Assembly: GCF_029989365.1 (NCBI RefSeq)
Contig: NZ_JAPRAQ010000003.1
Coordinates: 248,001-312,000, forward strand
Source of the DNA: Bradyrhizobium sp. Arg816
Lineage (GTDB): Bacteria; Pseudomonadota; Alphaproteobacteria; Rhizobiales; Xanthobacteraceae
Length of the DNA: 64,000 nucleotides
Reading direction: 5' to 3'
The notes under the pieces were generated by a model. That model ran no database searches. It was not told where the DNA came from and saw only the letters and a program-made list of their open reading frames with translations. The stretch's first letter is position 1, and the number at the start of each line of letters is the position of its first letter. Made by a program: the position numbers and the translations under genes. Positions 26,043 through 34,493 of this stretch are shown here, piece by piece.

Positions 26043-27947
26043 TCACGCGCTCTTCGCGGGCCAGGGTACGACCTGTCCCGACATCACCATGCGGTCACGG
26101 CCGCTGTCCTTGGCGGCGTAGAGCGCGCGGTCGGCGCCAGCGACCAGCGTGTTGCAGTCCATCGCGGTTTGGGATGGAAGGCTCGTCGCAGCGCCGATGC
26201 TTGCCGTCACCAGCCGGGAGGGCGGATTTTGCGCATGCAGCATCGCGAGCTCGTGCAGTGCCTGGCGAATCCCTTCGCCGACTTCGGTGCAACCATCCGG
26301 GCCGGTGTTCGGCAACAGTACGGCGAACTCCTCGCCGCCGTAACGCGCCGCGAGGTCGGCCGGGCGCCTGACCTGAGCGGACAGGATCCGGCCGAGCGCG
26401 CGCAGGCATCCGTCGCCCGCCTGGTGTCCGTAATGATCGTTGAATTTCTTGAAGTGATCGACGTCGATCAACAGGAGCGAGATCTCCGTGCCGTCGCGCC
26501 GGGCGCGCGCCCATTCCTCAGCGAGGCGTTCGTCGAACGCGCGGCGGTTGGCAAGGCCGGTCAGGCCATCGGTGGTCGCGAGCGATGCGAGTTTGTCCTG
26601 CAAGTCCTTCTGCTCTGTCATGTCGCGCACGACCGCGACGACACCGTCGACCTCGCCGCTGTCGGGGGCTCGGGTCACGTGCAAGGCCGCCTCGGCCCAG
26701 ATATCGCCCTTGTCGCGATGGCGCTGGCGATAGACGAACCGCGCTTCCTCGGCCTCGCCGTTCTTCAGCGCGGTGATGGCCTGCTCGACCCGCTCGATGT
26801 CGTCCGCGTGGATGCCGGCCACCGCCGACGTGCCGAGCAGTTCCTCGGGAGACCAGCCGATGATACGCACGCACGAGGGAGAGGCGTAGAGCAGCCGGTT
26901 ATCCAGCCCGATCCGGGATACCATATCGCTGGATTGCTCGGCGAGCAGGCGGAAATGGGCTTCCTTCGCGACCAGGGCCTGCGCCATTCGCTGCCGCTGC
27001 CAGAGCTGGCGGACCAGGTAGAAGCCGATCACCGCAATCAGCACGACGAGGCCGAGCACGAAGGCCGTGCGTACGGCTGCCACGCGTCGCCAGGGTGCCA
27101 GCACGTCGTCCTGCGACTTGCTCGCCAGCACCATCAGCGGATAGCGGCTGCTGCGCTGGTAGTAGCTCAGCCGGTGCACGCCATCGAGCGGCGACTTGAA
27201 ATAGTAGACTGCGGCCGCCGGACGGCTTTTCCATTCCCTGAACAGCGGCGCATTGGAGAGGTCGCGCCCGATGAAGGCGCCGCTCTCGTCGTGGCTGCGC
27301 GCCAGCATGATACCGGCGTCGTTGAGCAGCGATGCCGAGCCGTTCGGGCCGACGTCGAAGCGCTCGTAGAATTTCGCGAAATAGGCGACGTCGATCGTGA
27401 GCAGCGCGACGCCGGCAAAGCTGCCGTCGGGGTGGTTGATCCGGCGTGACGCGGTGATGATCCACTGGCCGCCGGCGCGGCTCTTGATGGGCCGCCCGAT
27501 CAGCGTGTCCTTCGCCGGGGAATCACGGTGCTGCCGGAAATATTCGCGATCGCTGTTGTTGAGCTTGGAGAAGTCGACATGCTCGGTCGTGGCAAGCCAT
27601 CGGCCGGCTTCGTCATAGACGAAGATGCCGCGGATGCGGTCCGATGATTTGCGGGTCGGCAGGTAAGTCTGGAGCTTCGCGATCGTGTCCGGGCCGGTTC
27701 CGTCGAGTTCGAGCCGATGGACCAGTCCGACCAGGATCGTATCGGCGAGCTCGAACGTGTCGTCGGCGTGCTGGATCAGCGAATGCGCGAGATTGGCGAC
27801 GTCGATCTCGGCGTTCCTGAGATCGGCGTTGTGCGTTTCCCATTCGCGCCAGACGCTCAAGCCGAGGATCGCCACGCAGATCAGCAAGACGAATCCCGCC
27901 GCCCAGAGCGGAAGGCGCGTCTTGCCGAGTTCGCGGTTCGTGACCAT
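26043..27947 (-). CDS. Diguanylate cyclase with dCache and PAS domains
   Basis: This 634-residue inner-membrane protein has a first membrane helix (about 12-32), a periplasmic Cache sensor (about 35-285), a second helix near 300, a PAS domain (about 330-450) and a GGDEF domain (about 460-625). The catalytic motif is GGEEF in ARYGGEEFAVLL (around residue 537), so synthesis of c-di-GMP should be intact. RPAD, five residues before it, is the RxxD inhibitory site for product feedback. There is no EAL domain. It is convergent with the autotransporter, 13 bp between stops; c-di-GMP control of a surface adhesin would fit but is only an inference. Confidence 0.94.
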   Translation of the reverse strand: MVTNRELGKTRLPLWAAGFVLLICVAILGLSVWREWETHNADLRNAEIDVANLAHSLIQHADDTFELADTILVGLVHRLELDGTGPDTIAKLQTYLPTRKSSDRIRGIFVYDEAGRWLATTEHVDFSKLNNSDREYFRQHRDSPAKDTLIGRPIKSRAGGQWIITASRRINHPDGSFAGVALLTIDVAYFAKFYERFDVGPNGSASLLNDAGIMLARSHDESGAFIGRDLSNAPLFREWKSRPAAAVYYFKSPLDGVHRLSYYQRSSRYPLMVLASKSQDDVLAPWRRVAAVRTAFVLGLVVLIAVIGFYLVRQLWQRQRMAQALVAKEAHFRLLAEQSSDMVSRIGLDNRLLYASPSCVRIIGWSPEELLGTSAVAGIHADDIERVEQAITALKNGEAEEARFVYRQRHRDKGDIWAEAALHVTRAPDSGEVDGVVAVVRDMTEQKDLQDKLASLATTDGLTGLANRRAFDERLAEEWARARRDGTEISLLLIDVDHFKKFNDHYGHQAGDGCLRALGRILSAQVRRPADLAARYGGEEFAVLLPNTGPDGCTEVGEGIRQALHELAMLHAQNPPSRLVTASIGAATSLPSQTAMDCNTLVAGADRALYAAKDSGRDRMVMSGQVVPWPAKSA

Positions 27948-28127
27948 CGGGCTTGCTCCAAACCGGCGCAAACCTCTCACTTTGGTCTTAACGGCCTGTT
28001 GCAACTTCCGCGATGATTTTGCGCGTCGGCAGTCCGCCGGACGAGGTCGTCGATATTTTGATCGACTCTCATCGTCGGATGTTAACCACGCCGCCGCGGC
28101 ATGATGTTTCGCGCGGCGTCCGCCGCG

Positions 28128-28349
28128 TCAGTCCATCAGCGTGAAGCCGACGCGCAGCGTCACCTGGTAGTGGCGGACAGCGCCATTCTCGATGTGACCG
28201 CGCGTCTGCACCACCTCGAACCATTTCATTTCGCGCACGGTCTTGGCGGCGCGGCTGATCGCGTTCTTGATCGCATCCTCGATGGAGGTCTCGGATGATC
28301 CGACCAGCTCCAGGATCTTGTAGACGTGATCCGTCTCGGCTGTGGGCAT
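28128..28349 (-). CDS. Dodecin family flavin-binding protein
   Basis: This 73-residue protein matches dodecin size and motifs: [38 protein letters not shown], and [14 protein letters not shown]. The central Trp is the flavin-stacking residue in known dodecins, which assemble into dodecamers that store riboflavin or FMN. The ATG at 28349 follows GGGAGA; an upstream in-frame start would add an Arg-rich tail not found in the family. It is a single gene. Confidence 0.92.
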   Translation of the reverse strand: MPTAETDHVYKILELVGSSETSIEDAIKNAISRAAKTVREMKWFEVVQTRGHIENGAVRHYQVTLRVGFTLMD

Positions 28350-28481
28350 TGTACGTCTCCCTCGTTTGCGTTGCGGCACCACCGCCACCCGCGCTCCCAT
28401 CTGAACGGGGTACTGGCGTTCCGGGTTCCACCGTCCGACGCTCGGCGGCGTGACGCTGGCGTTGCAGCGGGCTGAGAGGCG

Positions 28482-29729
28482 TTATTCCGCGGGCTGCGAC
28501 AGGATGGGCGCCGGCTGCGTCCCGCGCCACAGCAGCCGCAGCAGCAGGACCAGGAGCGCCATCAGGGCGAAGCCGCCCAGGGCGGGCGCGAAATGTTGGT
28601 CGGGATCGGCCTTCTGCCCGAATTGCACCGCGAGCCGCCCCGACTGCAACAGCCCATAGGCTCCGGCGAACAGGATCAGCCCGTATATGACGCTCCGCTC
28701 GCGCGGGCTCGCCATCCTGGCGAGATCGGGCAGCATCAGGGCCAGACCGATCCCGACCATCGGCAGATCGTAATCATACGCATAAGGGCTGATCATCACG
28801 GATACCATCACGGCGGCACCGAGCGTGAAGGCCGGTGAAGCGCCCCGCGCTGCACCGAGAAGGACGGCGAACAAGGCCAGCCCGGCAACGGCCGTCTGTC
28901 CCCAGAAGGCGGCGCCTGCGGGAAGGCCGGCTTTGTACAGCGCTGCATAGGTCGAGATCATGCGGAAGAGCGGGTAGAAGCCCTGCTCGAGATACCCCGC
29001 CGACTCCCTGATCGCCCCGAGCCACGCGAACCAGATCTGCCACCCGAAGAGGAGCGTGCAGAGCAGTGAGCTCGCCAATACGACGGCCGCGGCCGTTCCG
29101 AGCGCAATCCAGCGCCGCGTCACCAGCAGATAGACGCCGGCGGCAATCGCAAGGTGCGGCTTGATCACCATGGCGCCGAGCGCGAGGCCGGCCAACAGCT
29201 GCCGCCGCTCCACGTTGAGACAGACCAGCCCGATCAGCGCGCCCGTCAGAAAGCCGTTCTGCCCGCAGCCGATGGTGATCGCCATCGCCGGAAACAGGAT
29301 CACCAGCACCTGCGCGAAATTCCGGCCGGCGATCGCCCGGAGCGTCACGAGATAGAGCGCAAGTGTTGCGGCGGTGAACAGGAGATAGCCGACGCCGACC
29401 GGCAGGAATGCGAACGGCGCGACCAGGAGGTCGTATTGCGGCGGATAGGTCCAGGGCATGAAGCCGGTGGCGCCGCCGGCGGCCTCCATCTGCATCTTCA
29501 GCAGGGCATCGAAATGATAGACCTGGTCGAGATCGCCGCGCCAGACGTGCTGCGCGACGATGTGGAAGGCATCGAAATCGGCGAGCTCGCGATCCGTCCA
29601 GCCGCCGAAGCGTGCGAACCAGAAGGCCTTGAAGACGGCGATCGACGCCAGCGCCGCCAGCACGAAGCGGACATAGGCAGTCCGCTTCGACGGCGAGGAC
29701 TGAACCGCTTCCAGCGTCTCGGCAAACAT
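28482..29729 (-). CDS. GT87 family glycosyltransferase (DUF2029)
   Basis: This 415-residue polytopic membrane protein has about ten predicted helices. It carries the GT87 pattern with acidic residues in the first periplasmic loop (DFDAFHIVAQHVW), then FMPWTYPPQYDLL, and SPYAYDYDLPM near the C-terminal third. Such enzymes transfer mannose or related sugars from polyprenyl phosphate to envelope glycans. No polysaccharide operon is adjacent; the secreted GH16 and GH1 genes lie divergently to the right. Confidence 0.85.
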   Translation of the reverse strand: MFAETLEAVQSSPSKRTAYVRFVLAALASIAVFKAFWFARFGGWTDRELADFDAFHIVAQHVWRGDLDQVYHFDALLKMQMEAAGGATGFMPWTYPPQYDLLVAPFAFLPVGVGYLLFTAATLALYLVTLRAIAGRNFAQVLVILFPAMAITIGCGQNGFLTGALIGLVCLNVERRQLLAGLALGAMVIKPHLAIAAGVYLLVTRRWIALGTAAAVVLASSLLCTLLFGWQIWFAWLGAIRESAGYLEQGFYPLFRMISTYAALYKAGLPAGAAFWGQTAVAGLALFAVLLGAARGASPAFTLGAAVMVSVMISPYAYDYDLPMVGIGLALMLPDLARMASPRERSVIYGLILFAGAYGLLQSGRLAVQFGQKADPDQHFAPALGGFALMALLVLLLRLLWRGTQPAPILSQPAE

Positions 29730-30088
29730 GAGCGGCGACCTTGGACCTGATGGATCGGCGGTTGGACGGGCAGGGCCGCGGATCCCGGCCAAACTGCCAT
29801 CGGAGGCTTAAGGGACGGTAACGAATGCGGAAGGATTTGGCGCCGGCGCTTCTCTGGCGGAGCTGGGGCGCGCGGAACTGGGCCCGGTTAACCGCCGATC
29901 CTGCGCCCGGGATGACACGATTTCCGGGCGAACCTGGATGCGATGTCGAGATGACCTTTTCGAAATCGCCCGCCCGCACAGACGGCCGTGCTTGCCCGCT
30001 CGAAGACAGGCGAGCTAACCTGCGCATATCCTGCCAAGTTTTCTGCCAAGTTTTCTGCCAAGTTTTCTGCCAAGTTCGATGTGCGGTG
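29730..30088. other. Divergent intergenic region with tandem repeat
   Basis: This 359-bp region separates the GT87 gene (-) from the GH16 gene (+). It must hold both promoters. Its only distinct feature is the 12-bp tandem repeat at 30031-30078. The GH16 frame stays open upstream to an ATG at 29825, but that stretch encodes no signal peptide and reads as low-complexity Cys/Gln/Val/Phe repeats. Confidence 0.6.
30031..30078. repeat. 12-bp tandem repeat, four copies, upstream of GH16
   Basis: The unit CTGCCAAGTTTT is repeated three times exactly, and a fourth copy ends in CG instead of TT. It ends 10 bp before the GH16 start codon, so it lies in the leader or ribosome-binding region. Copy-number change would alter spacing but not the reading frame, since the unit is a multiple of three. 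Confidence 0.92.
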
Positions 30089-31090
30089 ATGATCGACAGT
30101 TGGACGAAGGGCGCTCTGGTTGCGATCGGCCTGTCTGCCGTGCCCGCGCCGGGCGTCGCGCAGGACGATCTCGATGCTGCGCCCGGCACGATGACGCTGC
30201 AAGTGAGCACCGATCCCTCCATGATCGAGTGCCGCAAGCTTGAGACGGTCAATCCCGCCTTGCTCGCCTTCCTGCCGCTGCGCCGGACTTTCAACGATGA
30301 CTTTGACGAGCATCCGCTTGCGACAGGTCGCTGGGTGCCGCATTACGCCGGCGGTGCGGCGTGGCCGGAAGCGCGCTATTGGGGTGGTGACGGCTCCGAC
30401 TTCAAGCGCAAGACCAGCGCCAATGGCGAGCAGCAGATCTATGTCGACCCGCGCTATTCGGGGCGTGCGGGGACGCCGCTTGGGCTAGATCCGTTCAAGG
30501 TGAAGGACGGCGTGCTCTCGATCGTCGCCAGCCGCACGCCGCCGGAACTGAAGTCCGTTCTGTTCAACAACGAGTACATCTCGGGGATCCTGACCACGCA
30601 GGGCACGTTCGCGCAGAAGCACGGCTATTTCGAAATTCGCGCCAAGGTGCCGGTTGGCCATGCGGTCTGGCCGGCGTTCTGGATGCTGGCGGACGACGGC
30701 GGCTGGCCGCCCGAGGTCGACGTGCTGGAAGGCCGCGGCGAGCGGCCGGGCGATCTCGTGATGACGACGCATTGGCGGATTCCGTCGACCCAGAAGATCC
30801 AGTCCTGCGGCTTCGACTATGCGGTCGGCGACGCTTCCAGCGTGTTCCACAATTATGGTGTGCTGTGGGAGGAGGATCGCCTGGTCTATTTCATCGACCG
30901 CAAGCCGGTCTCCGACATCAAGGTGCCGATCGGCTTCGACGATCCCATGTACATGATCGTCAATCTCGCGATCGGATCGAAATTCTTTCTCGGCGTCGGT
31001 CCGGTCGATGCGGAATCGCCGCCCACCGTCGCATTCGAGATCGACCGGATCTCCGTCTATCAGATCGACATGGAGCAAGCTCGGAGATAG
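30089..31090 (+). CDS. Secreted GH16 beta-glucanase (laminarinase-like)
   Basis: This 333-residue protein has a signal peptide (about 1-25, TKGALVAIGLSAVPAPGVAQ) and one GH16 domain. The catalytic motif EVDVLE (around residues 209-214) supplies nucleophile and acid/base Glu. Preceding GYFEIRAKVPVGHAVWPAFWML is the conserved substrate-cleft region. GH16 enzymes hydrolyse beta-1,3 or mixed-linkage glucans, and some process galactans. No obvious Shine-Dalgarno precedes ATG 30089; the region upstream is the tandem repeat. The GH1 gene starts 2 bp after its stop, so both are one operon. Confidence 0.88.
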   Translation: MIDSWTKGALVAIGLSAVPAPGVAQDDLDAAPGTMTLQVSTDPSMIECRKLETVNPALLAFLPLRRTFNDDFDEHPLATGRWVPHYAGGAAWPEARYWGGDGSDFKRKTSANGEQQIYVDPRYSGRAGTPLGLDPFKVKDGVLSIVASRTPPELKSVLFNNEYISGILTTQGTFAQKHGYFEIRAKVPVGHAVWPAFWMLADDGGWPPEVDVLEGRGERPGDLVMTTHWRIPSTQKIQSCGFDYAVGDASSVFHNYGVLWEEDRLVYFIDRKPVSDIKVPIGFDDPMYMIVNLAIGSKFFLGVGPVDAESPPTVAFEIDRISVYQIDMEQARR

Positions 31091-31092
31091 CG

Positions 31093-32592
31093 ATGTCAGC
31101 TGATGTCTCGCGGCGCGATCTTGCGAAGCTCGCGGGGCTCGCCGCGCTTGGCGCTGCGGCGGGTGCCAAGGCTGGGGATAACAAGGCTGCAGATAACAAG
31201 GCTGCAGATAATGAGACGCCCGCATCGGCCGACCGCCACGCGCCCGCGTCCTTTCCCAAGGACTTTTTGTGGGGCACGGCGACCTCGTCCTACCAGATCG
31301 AGGGCTTTGTCCACGAGGACGGCCGCGGCAAATCGATTTGGGACATTTTCAGCCACACGCCAGGCAAGATCGAGGACGGCTCGACCGGCGACCGCGCCAA
31401 TGAGCACTATCACCGCTACAAGGACGACGTCGCGTTGATTAAGGCGCTCGGCGTCAAGGCCTACCGCTTCTCGATCGCGTGGCCGCGGGTGTTTCCGGAT
31501 GGATCGGGCCAGCCCAATCCGAAGGGGCTCGATTTCTACGACCGGCTCGTCGACGAACTGCTCGCGAACGGCATCGAGCCCTATGCGACGCTCTATCACT
31601 GGGACCTGCCGCAGGCGCTCCAGGATCGCGTCGGCGGCTGGCAGTCGAGCGACACGTCGAAGGCTTTTGCAGATTACGCCGCCTACGTCGCCCCGCGCCT
31701 GACCGATCGCGTCAAAACCATCTTCACCGTGAACGAGGTCGGGCGCTTCGTGAATTTTGGCTATGGCTGGGGCATCGACGCGCCCGGCCTCAAGCTGCCG
31801 ACCGCGCAGCTCAACCAGGCGCGCCATCACGTCGCGCTGGCGCATGGGCTTGCTGTGCAGGCGATCCGCTCCTCCGCGCGGGCCGGCACCCGTGTCGGCG
31901 CGGCCGAGAATATCGCGGCCTGCGTGCCCGCGATCGCAACGCCGGAAAATATCCGCGCTGCGGAGATCGCGACGCGCGAGCTCAACGCCGGCTTTCTTGG
32001 TGTGGTGCTGGAGGGCAAGTACACCGACCACTTCCTCGCCTATGCCGGGGCGGATGCGCCGAAATTCACCCCTGAGGAATTGAAGATCATCGGCACGCCG
32101 AACGATTTCGTCGGGCTCAACATCTACGCGCCGCAATACTACGTCACGGCATCCGATCGTGCGCCGGGCTTCCGCGTGCTGCCGTTCCCGACCTCGTTCC
32201 CGCACATGAACTCGGAATGGCTGCGGGTCGGCCCTGAGGTGATCTACTGGGCCCCGCGTCTGGCCGCAAAAATCTGGAACATCGAGACCATCTACATCAG
32301 CGAGAACGGCACCTCGTCCGAGGACAAGATTTCCGCCGACGGCCAGGTCTACGATCTCGACCGCATCATGTTCCTGCGCAATTACCTGACCCAGATGCAG
32401 CGCGCGATCGCCGAGGGCGTGCCGATTCGCGGCTATTTCCTGTGGAGCCTGATGGACAATTTCGAGTGGATTTTTGGCTACGGCAAGCGGTTCGGCCTCT
32501 ACCGGGTCGACTTCGAGACCCAGGCGAGGCTGCCGAAGCTGAGCGCGGCGTTCTATCGGGATGTGGTGGCAAGGAACGCGATCGGGATGTAA
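31093..32592 (+). CDS. GH1 beta-glucosidase, exported
   Basis: This 499-residue protein carries a twin-arginine-like leader (SRRDLAKLAGLAALGAAAG) and then a full GH1 barrel from PKDFLWGTATSSYQIEG onward. Acid/base Glu is in FTVNEV (around 214), where most GH1 members have NEP, so the Pro is replaced by Val. The nucleophile Glu is in YISENGTS (around 403). Between leader and barrel is a short repeat DNKAADNKAADNE made by two 15-bp units. It probably hydrolyses oligosaccharides released by the co-transcribed GH16 enzyme. The ATG at 31093 is 2 bp after the GH16 stop. Confidence 0.9.
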   Translation: MSADVSRRDLAKLAGLAALGAAAGAKAGDNKAADNKAADNETPASADRHAPASFPKDFLWGTATSSYQIEGFVHEDGRGKSIWDIFSHTPGKIEDGSTGDRANEHYHRYKDDVALIKALGVKAYRFSIAWPRVFPDGSGQPNPKGLDFYDRLVDELLANGIEPYATLYHWDLPQALQDRVGGWQSSDTSKAFADYAAYVAPRLTDRVKTIFTVNEVGRFVNFGYGWGIDAPGLKLPTAQLNQARHHVALAHGLAVQAIRSSARAGTRVGAAENIAACVPAIATPENIRAAEIATRELNAGFLGVVLEGKYTDHFLAYAGADAPKFTPEELKIIGTPNDFVGLNIYAPQYYVTASDRAPGFRVLPFPTSFPHMNSEWLRVGPEVIYWAPRLAAKIWNIETIYISENGTSSEDKISADGQVYDLDRIMFLRNYLTQMQRAIAEGVPIRGYFLWSLMDNFEWIFGYGKRFGLYRVDFETQARLPKLSAAFYRDVVARNAIGM

Positions 32593-32609
32593 GGCGCTGT
32601 CTCCGAATC

Positions 32610-33167
32610 CTACGGATCCAGCTCCGTATCCCAGTAGAGATAGTCCAGCCAGCTATCGTGCAGATAGTTCGGCGGGAACAGGCGGCCGTTGCGGTGGAGC
32701 TGGTGCACGGTCGGCGCGAACGCGCTCTGGCGCGGAAACATCTTTGCCTGCGCCGGCGTCAGATTGCCCTTGCGCAGATTACAGGGCGAGCATGCCGCGA
32801 CCACGTTCTCCCAGGTGGTCTGGCCGCCCTTGCTGCGCGGAATGATGTGATCGAAGGTGAGGTCTTCGGGCGAGCCGCAATACTGGCAATTGAAACGATC
32901 GCGCAGGAAGACGTTGAACCGGGTGAACGCGGGATGCGTGGTCGGCTTGACGAAGGACTTGAGCGAAACGACGCTCGGCAGCTGCATTTGCAGCGTGGGA
33001 CTGTGAACCGCCTGATCGTAATGCGCGACGATGTTGACGCGGTCGAGGAACACCGCCTTGATCGCGTCCTGCCACGACCAGAGAGACAGCGGGTAGTAAC
33101 TCAGCGGCCGGAAGTCCGCATTCAGCACCAACACCGGCCAACTGCCTTGCGAGACATGTGCGTTCAA
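32610..33167 (-). CDS. HNH endonuclease
   Basis: This 185-residue protein has an N-terminal VLVLNADFRPLSYYPLSLWSWQDAI segment and a C-terminal HNH domain: CQYCG, then LTFDHIIPRSKGG, then NVVAACSPCNLRKGN. The two Cys pairs bind structural zinc and the DHI His is catalytic. This stand-alone form is widespread in alphaproteobacterial chromosomes and is usually not part of a restriction or phage module. No methylase or phage gene is near. It is convergent with the GH1 gene. Confidence 0.92.
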   Translation of the reverse strand: MNAHVSQGSWPVLVLNADFRPLSYYPLSLWSWQDAIKAVFLDRVNIVAHYDQAVHSPTLQMQLPSVVSLKSFVKPTTHPAFTRFNVFLRDRFNCQYCGSPEDLTFDHIIPRSKGGQTTWENVVAACSPCNLRKGNLTPAQAKMFPRQSAFAPTVHQLHRNGRLFPPNYLHDSWLDYLYWDTELDP

Positions 33168-33202
33168 GTAACGCTCCCGGCCTCCAATGTACGCTGCGAA
33201 GC

Positions 33203-33227
33203 AGCATGTACTGACATACTACATGCA
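33203..33227. promoter_or_regulatory. Inverted repeat upstream of the HNH gene
   Basis: GCATGTA...TACATGC is a pair of perfect 7-bp arms 9 bp apart, located 36-60 bp upstream of the HNH start codon. It could be an operator for the HNH gene or a hairpin in its leader. No regulator gene is adjacent to assign it to. Confidence 0.4.
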
Positions 33228-33387
33228 GCGTGACGGGATTGTGAAGCCCGTTGAGCGACTTATTCAGGTGCAAGCAATGCGGCGGCGGGGTGGCAAAGCG
33301 CTCAAAACCGCCGTGATTTGGGGGGCGAGGACGACGCCGGGCGAGGCAGGGTCGACCAGACGGCGCATCGCGGCCTCGCCCGCCCAA

Positions 33388-34365
33388 CTATTCCCGCACC
33401 CGCTCCAGCTTCTGCAAACACCGCGTCGCGCGCACCACGGCCGGCATTTCCTGGTCTCCGAAGCTGGCCTTCCAGTTGGTGACGCCGACTTCGCCGACAT
33501 AGATGTCGCCCCTGGAGTCCAGCGCGAGGCCGTGCGGCGCCAAAAACTTCCCGCTGGCAACGCCTGGCCCGTTCTCGCCGCCGAGCCGCGCGATGCGGTT
33601 GCCCTTGGCGTCCACGATCGACAGCCGCGGGCCGAGATTGGGCACGTTGCGGTTGATGTCGAGGCCGGGTCCGAGCTCGCCGATCACGAAGGTCGGGCTC
33701 TTGGCACCACCGCAGCAGCATAGCGCGCAGGGCCGATGCAGATTGTTCCACTGCGTCTCGTACTTTCCCTCGCCATTGAAGACCTGCACGCGATGGTTCT
33801 CGCGGTCGGCGACATAGACCCAGCCGTCTGCATCGGTGGCGATGTTGTGCACGATGTTGAACTGGCCGGGATCGGTACCGGGCTCGCCCCAGCTCTTGAG
33901 CAGCTTGCCGTCCGGCGTGAACTTGTGCACGCGCGCGTTGCCATAGCCGTCGGAGACGTAGATATCGCCCTTCGGCGACAGCGCGGTGTGGGTGCAGCGA
34001 TGGAAGGGCTCGCCGCTCATGAACGGCGACGGCTTCTCGGGGATGCCGATCGTCAGCAGCACCTTGCCGTCGGTAGTGCATTTGCGAACGGTGTGGTCGC
34101 CGTCATCGGTGCAGTAGAGATTGTCGTCGGCATCGATGTGTAGGCCGTGCGCGCGCGAGAACAACCCTTCACCCCAGCTCCGGAGGAAATTGCCCTCGCG
34201 ATCCAGCACCACCATCGGATGGGCCCCGCGGTTGAAGACGTAGACGCGGTCCTTGCTGTCGACGGCGACCGAGGCGACGTCGGTCAGCGTCCAGCCGTCG
34301 GGCAGCTTTGCGAAATTTTCGACGACGCGATAGCGGTGCTCGCCGGTGCCGAGAATGGCAGGCAT
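33388..34365 (-). CDS. NHL-repeat beta-propeller protein (peptidyl-amidating-lyase-like)
   Basis: This 325-residue protein consists of about six NHL-type blades, such as VASVAVDSKDRVYVFNRG, AHGLHIDADDNLYCTDDG and VHNIATDADGWVYVADRENHRVQVF. It resembles the lyase half of peptidylglycine alpha-amidating enzymes. An unusual CALCCCGG cluster (around residues 218-225) interrupts the propeller and could bind a metal. No signal peptide is visible. It is transcribed after the flavin monooxygenase gene, with a palindromic repeat between them. A lactonase or lyase activity is possible but not shown. Confidence 0.8.
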   Translation of the reverse strand: MPAILGTGEHRYRVVENFAKLPDGWTLTDVASVAVDSKDRVYVFNRGAHPMVVLDREGNFLRSWGEGLFSRAHGLHIDADDNLYCTDDGDHTVRKCTTDGKVLLTIGIPEKPSPFMSGEPFHRCTHTALSPKGDIYVSDGYGNARVHKFTPDGKLLKSWGEPGTDPGQFNIVHNIATDADGWVYVADRENHRVQVFNGEGKYETQWNNLHRPCALCCCGGAKSPTFVIGELGPGLDINRNVPNLGPRLSIVDAKGNRIARLGGENGPGVASGKFLAPHGLALDSRGDIYVGEVGVTNWKASFGDQEMPAVVRATRCLQKLERVRE

Positions 34366-34407
34366 TGATTTTTCCTTCCTTTAGCTGTGTCTGGTCTGCA
34401 TCCGCAT

Positions 34408-34487
34408 CGTCATTGCGAGCGCAGCGAAGCAATCCAGAATCTTTCCGCGGAGACAGTCTGGATTGCTTCGCTGCGCTCGCAATGACG
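34408..34487. repeat. Intergenic palindromic element, type B, empty copy
   Basis: Two 31-bp arms, starting CGTCATTGCGAGCG on the left and ending CGCTCGCAATGACG on the right, are perfect inverted complements around an 18-bp centre. It lies between the monooxygenase and NHL genes. A second, modified copy is at 61303-61420. Confidence 0.93.
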
Positions 34488-34493
34488 AGGGGC

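Noticed and set aside
30031..30078. CRISPR-like direct repeats
   Set aside because: The units are contiguous 12-mers without spacers and no cas gene is near, so this is a plain tandem repeat.
29825..30088. N-terminal extension of GH16 containing CQVF repeats
   Set aside because: The extension has no signal peptide and is made by the DNA tandem repeat. The signal peptide begins directly after the ATG at 30089, so the repeat is read as leader DNA.
30772..31092. Upstream extension of GH1 into the GH16 gene
   Set aside because: The frame overlaps the GH16 coding region, has no signal peptide, and the twin-arginine leader starts at 31093.
32610..33167. HNH nuclease as part of a phage or restriction-defence island
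   Set aside because: Neighbours are metabolic genes; there is no methylase, integrase, helicase or phage gene, and the protein belongs to a widespread chromosomal type.
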